Shown here in pieces: positions 25,628 to 33,424 of a stretch of DNA of 64,000 nt. Numbering within the stretch: position 1 is the first letter of the stretch; each line of letters opens with the position of its first letter. The DNA is from Sneathiella marina (lineage in GTDB: Bacteria > Pseudomonadota > Alphaproteobacteria > Sneathiellales > Sneathiellaceae). The stretch is from contig NZ_CP098747.1 in assembly GCF_023746535.1 (NCBI RefSeq), forward strand, positions 1,122,364 through 1,186,363, read 5' to 3'. Both the position numbers and the translations under genes were made by a program. The notes below the pieces were generated by a model. That model did no database searches and was not told where the DNA came from. It was given only the letters and a program-made list of their open reading frames with translations.

Positions 25628-27103
25628 ATGCTCGATACCGCACTTTCTAATCAAAAAGACATCATGGATAAACGCTTAATCCGTGAGTTTTCCTATGTCG
25701 GTGGTAAATGGCGTGCCGCTTCAAACGGCGCGACGCTTTCTGTGGCAAACCCAGCCGATGGCACAATATTGGGCGACGTGTCCTCCCTGACAGCAAAGGA
25801 TTCAATGGCGGCCGTAGATGCCGCCCAACAGGCTTTTCCTGGTTGGGCTGGTCTCTTGCCACAGGAACGGTCAGTTATTTTGCGCCGCTGGTTCGATCTC
25901 TTGAAAAAACATAAAGAAGATCTGGCACTGATCATGGTTGCCGAACAAGGAAAGCCCCTGTCTGAAGCGCGTGGTGAGATTGATTATGGTGCGGCTTTTG
26001 TCGAGTTTTACGCGGAAGAAGCAAAACGTCCAAATATCGAAGGGGTTACTAGTCATTTACCCGATGCTGAGGTCGAGTTATGGTTGGAGCCTATGGGTGT
26101 TATCGCTCTAATCACGCCATGGAATTTCCCCAACGCTATGCTCACACGTAAAGCAGCGGCAGCCCTGGCAGCTGGTTGTACAATTATAGCGCACCCCTCT
26201 GGCGAAACCCCGTATTCGGCACTTGCATTGGCTGAACTCGCCGAACGAGCTGGCATCCCGGCCGGAGTTTTCAACGTAGTTATTGGACGTGCTGCCACAG
26301 TTGTGGAGCCATGGACTAAGGACACGCGTGTGCGAGCGCTATCCTTCACCGGATCGACCGTCATAGGCAAACTTCTCTACCGTCAGTCTGCCGAAACAAT
26401 TAAGCATTTAGTGATGGAGCTGGGTGGCCATGCACCGCTAATCGTCTTCAAAGACGCTGATATTGAAAATGCTGTTTCCGAAGCAATTAAGGCAAAATTT
26501 GCTACTACCGGACAGGACTGCCTAGGAGCCAATCGAATTTTTGTTGAACGCCCAATTTATGATAAGTTTTGCTCAAAATTTACCTTGGCTACCAAGGCGT
26601 TAACGATCGGTAAGGGCATGGACGATTGTGACCTCGGCCCACTGATGAACGAAAAAGCGATTCACAAGCAAGAAGAGCATGTCGCTGATGCGCTAGCCAA
26701 GGGCGCCAAACTGGCATGTGGTGGAAAACGACATAAATTGGGCAAGCTATTTTACGAAGCGACTGTTCTGACGGATGTGCCAAATGACGCTTTGATTATG
26801 TCGGATGAAACCTTCGGCCCTGTGGCCGCAATTGCCCCGTTCGATACGGAAGAAGGGGTAGTCGCTTTGGCCAACGATACTGAATATGGGCTTATTGCTT
26901 ATGTTCATTCCAATGACCCAAAGTGTATTTATCGAGTCAGCCGTGCATTGCAGTTCGGCATGGTAGCTGTCAACCGCACAAAGGTCACTGGCGCACCTAT
27001 ACCTTTCGGCGGTACCAAGCAGTCCGGGCTGGGGCGCGAAGGGGCACGATGCGGAATGCAAGAATTCATGGAAATAAAATACGTCTGCCGCGACTGGACG
27101 TAG
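25628..27103 (+). CDS. ssd: NAD(P)-dependent semialdehyde dehydrogenase of the ectoine cluster
   Basis: A 491-residue aldehyde dehydrogenase. Catalytic residues are visible: Asn166 in TPWNFPNA, Glu264 in MELGGHAP and Cys298 in TTGQDCLGA. It is annotated as succinate-semialdehyde dehydrogenase by similarity. In ectoine clusters this position (DoeC) is assigned to oxidation of aspartate semialdehyde to aspartate, the last step. GGGGGAATAAACC precedes ATG 25628; an internal ATG at residue 13 is possible. The aminotransferase gene follows 26 bases later. Confidence 0.9.
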   Translation: MLDTALSNQKDIMDKRLIREFSYVGGKWRAASNGATLSVANPADGTILGDVSSLTAKDSMAAVDAAQQAFPGWAGLLPQERSVILRRWFDLLKKHKEDLALIMVAEQGKPLSEARGEIDYGAAFVEFYAEEAKRPNIEGVTSHLPDAEVELWLEPMGVIALITPWNFPNAMLTRKAAAALAAGCTIIAHPSGETPYSALALAELAERAGIPAGVFNVVIGRAATVVEPWTKDTRVRALSFTGSTVIGKLLYRQSAETIKHLVMELGGHAPLIVFKDADIENAVSEAIKAKFATTGQDCLGANRIFVERPIYDKFCSKFTLATKALTIGKGMDDCDLGPLMNEKAIHKQEEHVADALAKGAKLACGGKRHKLGKLFYEATVLTDVPNDALIMSDETFGPVAAIAPFDTEEGVVALANDTEYGLIAYVHSNDPKCIYRVSRALQFGMVAVNRTKVTGAPIPFGGTKQSGLGREGARCGMQEFMEIKYVCRDWT

Positions 27104-27129
27104 CACACAACTAATCAAAGGATAATGAA

Positions 27130-28500
27130 ATGCTTAAAAACGATCATCTTGACGAATGGGATCGCGAAAACTTCTTCCACCCATCAACTCATCTGGCAGA
27201 GTTCGCCCGTGGGAATATACCGCAACGCGTGGTCACAGGCGGAAAAAACTGCCATATTGAGGACCGGGACGGCAATCGTTTTCTAGATGCGTTTTCCGGG
27301 CTTTACTGTGTAAATGTCGGTTATGGTCGTCAGGAAATTGCCGATGCAATTGCGACCCAAGCCCACCAGCTAGCCTATTATCATTCCTATGTTGGCCACG
27401 GCACCGAAGCTTCCATCACGCTTGCCAAAATGATTCTGGATCGTGCGCCCGATCACATGTCGAAGGTTTATTTCGGCCTCAGCGGTTCGGACGCCAATGA
27501 AACCAATATCAAGCTGGTCTGGTATTATAATAATGTTCTGGATCGTCCCAAGAAAAAGAAAATCATCTCGCGTTGGCGCGGATATCATGGTTCGGGCCTG
27601 ATGACGGGTTCATTGACGGGTCTGAAACTTTTTCACAACAAATTTGATTTGCCGCTGTCACAAGTAATCCATACGGAAGCGCCTTACTATTATCGACGTG
27701 ATAATCTTGATCAGTCTGAAGCAGAATTCGTGGCGCATTGTGTTAATGCGTTGGAAGAGTTGATCGACCGCGAAGGGGCTGACACCATTGCCGCCTTCAT
27801 CGGAGAACCTGCACTTGGAACCGGTGGCTTGGTCCCACCACCCGAAGGTTATTGGCCCGCCATTCAGGCAGTGCTGGACAAAAACGATATCCTGCTGATT
27901 GCTGATGAAGTTGTCACCGGTTTTGGCCGTTTGGGCACGATGTTCGGATCCGAGCATTACGGCATGAAGCCCGACATCATCACTATCGCCAAAGGTCTGA
28001 CTTCAGCCTATGCGCCGCTGTCTGGCTCGATTGTCAGCGAAAAGTTCTGGAAAGTGTTGGAAGAGGGAACCGACAAGATTGGTCCAATTGGTCACGGTTG
28101 GACTTACTCCGCGCACCCGATTGCCGCCGCCGCCGGTGTCGCCAATCTCAAGCTAATTGATGAGTTGAAGCTTGTTCAGAACGCCAGCGAAATCGGTGCC
28201 TATTTCAAGAAAGCCCTCAACGAAGCCATAGGTGAGCATATCAATGTGGGCGACGTCCGCGGCGACGGACTGCTGTGCGCCGTTGAATTCGTTCAAGACC
28301 GAGACAGCCGCACTTATTTCGAGGCTGATAAAAAAGTTAGCTATGCGCTGAACGCTGCCTTACTGAACCGTGGCGTGATCAGCCGCGCCATGCCTGAGGG
28401 CGACATACTGGGCTTCGCTCCACCTTTCTGTCTGACGCAAAAAGAAGCAGACGAAATTGCTGCAAAGCTTCAAGACTCAATCGCCGAAGTTCTCGGTTGA
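27130..28500 (+). CDS. doeD: Class III aminotransferase, diaminobutyrate to aspartate semialdehyde
   Basis: A 456-residue PLP aminotransferase (also called atf). The PLP lysine is Lys288 in ITIAKGLTSAYAP and the cofactor Asp is Asp259 in IADEVVTGFG. It removes the gamma-amino group of L-2,4-diaminobutyrate to give aspartate semialdehyde, the substrate of the dehydrogenase encoded just upstream. Last gene of the ectoine cluster; the next 976 bases hold no complete gene. Confidence 0.92.
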   Translation: MLKNDHLDEWDRENFFHPSTHLAEFARGNIPQRVVTGGKNCHIEDRDGNRFLDAFSGLYCVNVGYGRQEIADAIATQAHQLAYYHSYVGHGTEASITLAKMILDRAPDHMSKVYFGLSGSDANETNIKLVWYYNNVLDRPKKKKIISRWRGYHGSGLMTGSLTGLKLFHNKFDLPLSQVIHTEAPYYYRRDNLDQSEAEFVAHCVNALEELIDREGADTIAAFIGEPALGTGGLVPPPEGYWPAIQAVLDKNDILLIADEVVTGFGRLGTMFGSEHYGMKPDIITIAKGLTSAYAPLSGSIVSEKFWKVLEEGTDKIGPIGHGWTYSAHPIAAAAGVANLKLIDELKLVQNASEIGAYFKKALNEAIGEHINVGDVRGDGLLCAVEFVQDRDSRTYFEADKKVSYALNAALLNRGVISRAMPEGDILGFAPPFCLTQKEADEIAAKLQDSIAEVLG

Positions 28501-28623
28501 CCAAACATACGACAAAGGAACGAATTAAAAATCGATGTCCTAAAAGGGTATTGTGTGTTGCTGAGGGTGTTGCCATATCCGCAGCAATAATTGAGAAATT
28601 CGGCCGGTTCGCAATATTCGAAG

Positions 28624-28654
28624 ACCAGACTGGCGTTGTGTCTGGTATCCTTTT
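28624..28654 (+). terminator. Possible terminator downstream of the ectoine cluster
   Basis: ACCAGAC (28624-28630), 9-base loop, GTCTGGT (28640-28646), then ATCCTTTT. A 7-bp stem with a short T-run, 124 bases past the aminotransferase stop. A degenerate IS6-like end (ACATTGTCAGATTAAAA) follows near 28660. Confidence 0.4.
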
Positions 28655-28710
28655 ACCGACATTGTCAGATTAAAATTGATAAGAATAAATACCCTATTTT
28701 CAATAATTAT

Positions 28711-29043
28711 TTCCCTGTTTTTTAATATATTTTCCCTGTTGTTTTTACGGGCGAAAATAGATAAAACACAATGAAAATAGGAAGCTAGGGCTTATTTTGC
28801 GCTTAAGTTGGGCAATAATCGCTTAAATTCCCTGTTTTTTCCCTGTTTAGCAGGGAAAATGGCAGAGACGGGTTCGCTTCAGACTGCTAACTCCACCACT
28901 TAATCTGAGGCGAACCTGGATCCAACCCAGGTTCGCCCCTGAACCCCGCAGAACCGGGGCCTTTGGGGTTATCCGATCAAAACAGAGACGCTCTCATCAG
29001 CGCATATAAGCCTGATTTGCGCATTCGTCTCTATTACCCTGTT
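28711..29043. repeat. Conserved noncoding block, copy 1: CCCTGTT iterons and hairpins
   Basis: Holds repeated TTCCCTGTT at 28711, 28732, 28828 and 28839, an inverted unit AGCAGGGAA at 28849, and ACCCTGTT at 29036. Between them lies a hairpin GCGAACCTGG/CCAGGTTCGC (28910-28919/28927-28936) and CCCCG-CAGAAC-CGGGG just after it. A matching block with the same spacing of units lies at 54802-55155. Together with the recombinase 3' end at 28997 it appears to be the downstream region of a serine-recombinase element. No protein is encoded. Confidence 0.75.
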
Positions 29044-29290
29044 TCAGGTTCCAGTTTATGAAGATATTTGGGAGATTAAGTTGGTACCCAAGCCGCTTTT
29101 TCTGCTCAATCCAGTCTGTAGGTAACGGATTAAGTCTCGAAAGTCTTTTGACGGTCAGGCTTTCGGGCTGCCGTCCAGTAAGAATGTCCTCAACAGTTTC
29201 TGGTGCTAAAAAAGCGAGAGGCAGCACCTGACCCTCTCCCCAACTTCGCACCACATTGAAGTTAGTGATTACTGCATGACAGTGCCTCTT
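28997..29290 (-). pseudogene. C-terminal relic of a large serine recombinase
   Basis: The last 97 codons read VLPLAFLAPETVEDILTGRQ, then LPTDWIEQKKRLGYQ, the characteristic C-terminal tail of site-specific serine recombinases carried by alphaproteobacterial integrative elements. The resolvase catalytic domain and recombinase domain are missing; the frame begins without a proper start near a large palindrome at 29328. The TGA is at 28997-28999. A shorter piece of a related gene lies at 55188-55248. Confidence 0.8.
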
Positions 29291-29327
29291 CAACTAAATA
29301 GAAACCAATGACAAAACTGTTTGTTGA

Positions 29328-29376
29328 CTCTACAACATTTCATGTAATATTGAATGTTACATGAAATGTTGTAGAG
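29328..29376. promoter_or_regulatory. Perfect 20-bp inverted repeat
   Basis: Arms CTCTACAACATTTCATGTAA (29328-29347) and its exact reverse complement (29357-29376) are separated by 9 bases. The left arm follows a TTGA sequence and could overlap promoter elements of the AraC gene at 29477. It may be an operator for a dimeric regulator, a recombination site next to the recombinase relic, or a very stable RNA hairpin. There is no T-run on either side, so it is not a clear terminator. Confidence 0.7.
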
Positions 29377-29476
29377 GTTTTTGCGGTGTGTTCCATGTCC
29401 TACTCCATATGGTCTATTCACAAAGACCAATGAAGTCGGAGTTTCTGGCCACGGCAATTGTCAGTGATGTTAAGTT

Positions 29477-30391
29477 ATGAAGAAACCAAAAAAATTAGAA
29501 GCCGAAAAATTTCTTGAATCACTGCCATTTGATCCGGACTTATCAAGTGTTGGTTTGTTTTGGGACGGAATATTCTTAGAGCAGTACTTCGCTCTTGAAT
29601 CGAACGAAGTTCTCATGCCGCCGATGAAGGACCATCGGCTCACCCTTAACTTGCCTTTTGAGAAAAAGGGGACGACTGGCGTCAAAGCCAATTGGGCGTG
29701 GGGGGATGAAAAACATTCCGGCCTGTGTCACCAGGGTGAAGTAACAGTAGCAGGGCGCGACAAGCCTGCCTATTGGCAATGGACGGGACGGTCCAATTCA
29801 ATTCATGTGAGCTTATCCCATAAATTTTTGACGACCGCAGCAGACTGTGCCGGCGTTTCTTCCGTAGGTCTTGAGGTCATCGATCAGATGTCTACTCGCA
29901 GTGACGAGTTGTATCGGTTGATGGTTATGCTGTCACTAGAGGCGAAAAATAAGGGTTTCTTTGGACGCATGTTTGCGGATGTGATCACACAGGCAATGGC
30001 CGGCACCATATTACGGAATCACACTAATCGACAGGCGATCATTAACGCCCGCAGCAAAACACTGTCACCTGCGATACTTTCACGGGTACTTGAATATTTT
30101 CATGCAAATTATTGTCATAATATCGGCCTGACAAACCTAGCTGCTATCGCCGAAGTTAGTCAGTTTCATTTTGCAAGAATGTTTAAATGCTCGACCGGTT
30201 ACGCCCCTTACCAATTTCTGACGCAGCTCCGGATTCGCCGGGCACAGGATTACCTCTTAACGATCTCGAATGCGACACTGAGCGAAACGGCACTCGTCGT
30301 CGGCTTCAGCGATCAATCGCACTTCAATCGCCACTTCAAGGCTATCGTGGGAGTAACCCCGCTGAAATGGCTGCGCGAAGTGATGCAATAA
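29477..30391 (+). CDS. AraC-family transcriptional regulator
   Basis: A 304-residue AraC/XylS regulator. The N-terminal part (1-190) is a sensor domain without a recognisable ligand motif. The C-terminal part has the double helix-turn-helix, AEVSQFHFARMFKCSTGYAP and GFSDQSHFNRHFKAI, with the closing GVTPLKWLR. Its start at ATG 29477 lacks a strong ribosome site. A perfect palindrome lies 100 bases upstream. Possible targets include the pirin gene region, which carries tandem 23-bp repeats typical of AraC binding; this is inference. Confidence 0.88.
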   Translation: MKKPKKLEAEKFLESLPFDPDLSSVGLFWDGIFLEQYFALESNEVLMPPMKDHRLTLNLPFEKKGTTGVKANWAWGDEKHSGLCHQGEVTVAGRDKPAYWQWTGRSNSIHVSLSHKFLTTAADCAGVSSVGLEVIDQMSTRSDELYRLMVMLSLEAKNKGFFGRMFADVITQAMAGTILRNHTNRQAIINARSKTLSPAILSRVLEYFHANYCHNIGLTNLAAIAEVSQFHFARMFKCSTGYAPYQFLTQLRIRRAQDYLLTISNATLSETALVVGFSDQSHFNRHFKAIVGVTPLKWLREVMQ

Positions 30392-30407
30392 TTAAATTGG
30401 AATTTTG

Positions 30408-30875
30408 ATGAGACGAGATGGCAAATTATCCGGAGTACTTCATGTCCTCCTCCATATGGCCGCGTCTGAATACCCAGTGAAGTCGGAGATTTTGGCAAGA
30501 GTCATGCAAACTAACCCGGTAGTCATTCGCAGAATTTTGGGAAGACTGCGCGACTGTGATTTGGTTCGGTCTGAGAAGGGGCACGGCGGGGGCTGGACCC
30601 TCGCCTGCAATTTGGAGGTGGTGACATTACGCGATATCCACGTTGCCCTCGGTGCGCCAGGTTTGATCGCTATCGGCAATCGTAACGAAACGCCCAGCTG
30701 CCTAGTAGAGAAGGCAGTAAACGCCGCTCTAAACGATACCTTTAAGGAAGCGGAAGCGTTGCTGCTTGATCGGTTCGGGCGCGTGACTCTTGCGACGCTC
30801 AGCACCGAATTCCATGCCGGTATGCTAAGGCATCGTGGCAGAAATAGACAGGAGCACGCACATGAGGAACGATGA
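30408..30875 (+). CDS. Rrf2-family transcriptional regulator with an altered C-terminus
   Basis: A 155-residue Rrf2 regulator with a winged helix (about 1-75: LARVMQTNPVVIRRILGRLR, then SEKGHGGGWTLA). Of the iron-sulfur cysteines usual in the family only one is seen (SCLVEK), so it is probably of the cluster-free type. The start is ATG 30408, one codon after an in-frame TTG. The last 15 or so residues (RHRGRNRQEHAHEER) are read from DNA that encodes a methyltransferase in another frame, so the natural C-terminus was lost at a deletion junction near 30829. Confidence 0.82.
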   Translation: MRRDGKLSGVLHVLLHMAASEYPVKSEILARVMQTNPVVIRRILGRLRDCDLVRSEKGHGGGWTLACNLEVVTLRDIHVALGAPGLIAIGNRNETPSCLVEKAVNAALNDTFKEAEALLLDRFGRVTLATLSTEFHAGMLRHRGRNRQEHAHEER

Positions 30876-31329
30876 GATTTGTAAACAGAAGGCAGAGCGA
30901 CTGGGGATAGCGTCGCGCTGCACGTTCCACGAGGGATTTCTGAATTCACTCTGTCAATCGACTGGTTTCAACGCGGCAACGTGCTTTCTAGTGTCACATT
31001 TTTTGACTAAGGCTGATAAACGCCGGGCGTTATTCACCGAAATTGCCACGCGACTGCTTCCAAACGGCATTTTGGTGAACGCAGATATCTCGGGTGACAT
31101 GGCAGCACCTAACTTCAAGAGTTTGTTGTCGGTTTGGCTGCGCATGTTGCGCTATGCTGGTTTGCCTGCCTATGAAATAGAGAAAATGCGCGGATCTTTA
31201 GGTGTCGAAGTTGCTGTGCTACCACCCAAAGAAGTCGAGGAATTGATCAAAACGAGTGGCTTCAATGGGCCAACACTGATCTCTCAATCCTTATTAATTC
31301 ATACATGGTATTCACGGCTCAGTACTTAA
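30829..31329 (+). pseudogene. Class I methyltransferase lacking its N-terminal SAM-binding loop
   Basis: The frame begins GIVAEIDRSTHM and continues KQKAERLGIASRCTFHEGF, matching methyltransferase motifs I-post and II, and then SHFLTKADKRRALFTEIATR and LLPNGILVNADIS. The glycine-rich SAM loop and about 50-60 preceding residues are missing, and a stop lies just upstream in frame at 30826. GTG 30835 or ATG 30862 could start translation but the product could not bind SAM normally. It is out of frame with the Rrf2 gene, which it overlaps. Confidence 0.75.
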
Positions 31330-31359
31330 ACGCCGGCTGATAGAAGAAGGGTTGCAGAT

Positions 31360-32376
31360 ATGAGCATGTCTTTACTCGCTGATCGGTTGGCTGAGTTCCC
31401 AACTGTTGGCCTTTGTACACTTCCAACTCCATTAAAACCGTTGAAAAACCTCTCTTGCCACTTGGGTGGGCCGATGATCTGGGAAAAACGAGAAGACATG
31501 ACCGGTCACGGTATGGGAGGTAACAAGCTTCGTAAGCTTGACCGTGTACTGTATCAAGCGTTAGAGCAAGGAGCCGACACACTGGTTTCTGGCGGTGTTG
31601 TCCAATCCAACAGTCAAAGACAAGTTGCGGCCGCGGCCGCCATACTAGGCCTGGAATGTCACCTTGTTGTCTTTCATGGACGGGTAGCGCCACCAACCGC
31701 ACAATACGAAACCTCTGGTAACGCCTTCTTGAATCGTCTTTATGGCGCTTTACTACACGACAGGCCTTGGTCTGGAGACAGAAACGGTCCACTGGCAACT
31801 CTGGCAAACGAACTAAGGGCAAAAGGAAAGTGCCCATTTATCGTACCATACGGCGTCTCCGATCCGCTTGGAGCAGTGGGATATGCGAGTGCAATCACCG
31901 AAATTGCTGAACAAAGCAACAGGTTACAATTCGAACCAACAGCGATCATTCATTGTTCTGGCAGCGGTGCAACGCAAGCAGGCCTCTCAGTTGGAGCGCA
32001 AACAGCCTTGCCCAACTGCCAGGTGGTTGGCATAGACATTGACGCAGAACCCGAGCGAGTTCGAGCTGATGTCGTTACCTATGCGACGGGCGCCGCCGAA
32101 CTTCTGCGGCTGCCTTTCGACGCTCACCTTGTAGAAGTCGTTGCTGGTCATGCTGGTCCTGCCTATGGCGTTCCACATGACGCAACTCTTGATGCCCTTC
32201 GTCTTTCCGGGCGGCTGGAGGCTATGACATTAGACCCGGTCTATTCGGCAAAAGGGTTGGCGGGATTGATTGCACTCATTAAATCAGGTCGCTGGTCCAA
32301 AGCCGACAACCTGGTGTTTTTAAACACTGGTGGCGTACCATCGCTGTTTGCTTACGTCGACGCACTTGGCATTTAA
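31360..32376 (+). CDS. PLP-dependent D-cysteine desulfhydrase / ACC deaminase-family enzyme
   Basis: A 338-residue fold-type II PLP enzyme. The PLP lysine is Lys56 in GGNKLRKL, and the substrate loop is VVQSNSQRQVAAAAA, a variant of the usual SNHxRQ. Later HCSGSGATQAGL binds the cofactor phosphate. Family members include D-cysteine desulfhydrase, 1-aminocyclopropane-1-carboxylate deaminase and L-cysteate sulfo-lyase (CuyA); the sequence alone does not choose between them. It stands alone, 31 bases after the methyltransferase relic. Confidence 0.82.
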   Translation: MSMSLLADRLAEFPTVGLCTLPTPLKPLKNLSCHLGGPMIWEKREDMTGHGMGGNKLRKLDRVLYQALEQGADTLVSGGVVQSNSQRQVAAAAAILGLECHLVVFHGRVAPPTAQYETSGNAFLNRLYGALLHDRPWSGDRNGPLATLANELRAKGKCPFIVPYGVSDPLGAVGYASAITEIAEQSNRLQFEPTAIIHCSGSGATQAGLSVGAQTALPNCQVVGIDIDAEPERVRADVVTYATGAAELLRLPFDAHLVEVVAGHAGPAYGVPHDATLDALRLSGRLEAMTLDPVYSAKGLAGLIALIKSGRWSKADNLVFLNTGGVPSLFAYVDALGI

Positions 32377-32515
32377 AAAAAATCAAGTCAGAGCCAACAT
32401 TCTCTTGCAAATGACACCTCAATGGCTGAACAGCGTATTGGCTATGTCACAATCGTCGAGCACATAAGCCGGCCTAGCCACTGGTTTGCACATTATTATT
32501 GAATCTATTTTTTCC

Positions 32516-32561
32516 GAGCAAGAAGGTCCAATATTTCTGAGCAAGATCGTACAATATTTTC
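32516..32561 (+). promoter_or_regulatory. Tandem 23-bp direct repeat upstream of pirin (candidate AraC-type operator)
   Basis: Two adjacent units begin GAGCAAGA and end CAATATTT (32516-32538 and 32539-32561), 18 of 23 positions identical. This layout, two direct half-sites two helical turns apart just before a promoter, is usual for AraC-family activators. A TATATT hexamer (about 32576-32581) follows at a plausible -10 distance. The rest of the 32377-32707 gap shows nothing else. Confidence 0.6.
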
Positions 32562-32707
32562 TAAAACGACCTGCCTATATTACCTGAGTAATTGATTGAA
32601 ATTGTAGGCTTAATTCCTCCTTTGTTTTCTGGCTTTTCGTGCATCACCTATGAAAATCAGAACCACCTTTCGAGCGGAGGGCAGTACTACAAAATAGAGG
32701 AACTAAA

Positions 32708-33406
32708 ATGCAAACTATCAGACGCGCCAATGATCGCGGCCTTGGTGACCATGGTTGGTTAAGAAGTCGGCACACTTTTTCATTTGCAAGTTATTATGAT
32801 CCCGGACACATGGGTTTCGGCACACTCCGCGTTATCAATGAAGACGTGGTTGAGCCAGGTAAAGGGTTTGGTACCCACGGCCATCAGGACATGGAAATCA
32901 TCTCCTATGTGCTCGAAGGCGCTCTGGCACACAAAGACAGTATGGGTACGGGTACTGTAATTCGGCCCGGCGACGTCCAGCGAATGTCAGCCGGCACCGG
33001 TGTTTAGCATAGTGAGTACAATCATTCACAAATTAATCTCGTTCATTTCCTTCAAATCTGGATTTTGCCGGAGAGAACTGGTCAGGAACCCAGCTATGAG
33101 CAGAAAGCCTTTTCCGAAGAAGAAAAGCGTGGACAGCTGAGACTTATTGGGTCCCGAAACGGTCGCGATGGCTCAATCACCATCCATCAGGATGTAGATC
33201 TATATGCCACGGTCCTGAAAGAAGATGACACTGTATCCCATGAGCTGGCGGCCGGTCGAAAAGCTTGGCTGCATGTTGTCGACGGCGCGCTCAAAATTGG
33301 CGATGAGACACTCAATCACGGTGATGGCGTCGCCATTGAGGGGCCGCAGACAATCACATTGACCGGCACATTGAGCGCAGAAGTGCTGTTGTTCGATATG
33401 GATTAA
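32708..33406 (+). pseudogene. Pirin-family protein interrupted by an amber codon
   Basis: One continuous frame encodes a pirin (bicupin, often with quercetinase activity or a redox-regulatory role), broken by TAG at 33005-33007 inside the family motif MSAGTGV-stop-HSEYNH. Relatives have Gln, Thr or Arg there, and CAG to TAG is a single change. The first half holds the metal-binding [20 protein letters not shown] and HKDS blocks; the second half has the rest of the fold to GYAMNI-like FDMD end. GAGGAACTAAA precedes ATG 32708. It is probably non-functional. Confidence 0.85.
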
Positions 33407-33424
33407 ACCGAACGGGAGGGCTGC

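Noticed and set aside
28861-28900. tRNA- or tmRNA-like 3' end (GGGTTCGCTTC followed by CTCCACCA)
   Set aside because: No acceptor or D and anticodon arms can be found upstream, and the second copy of the block changes the T-loop-like part. It is at most a remnant of an attachment site.
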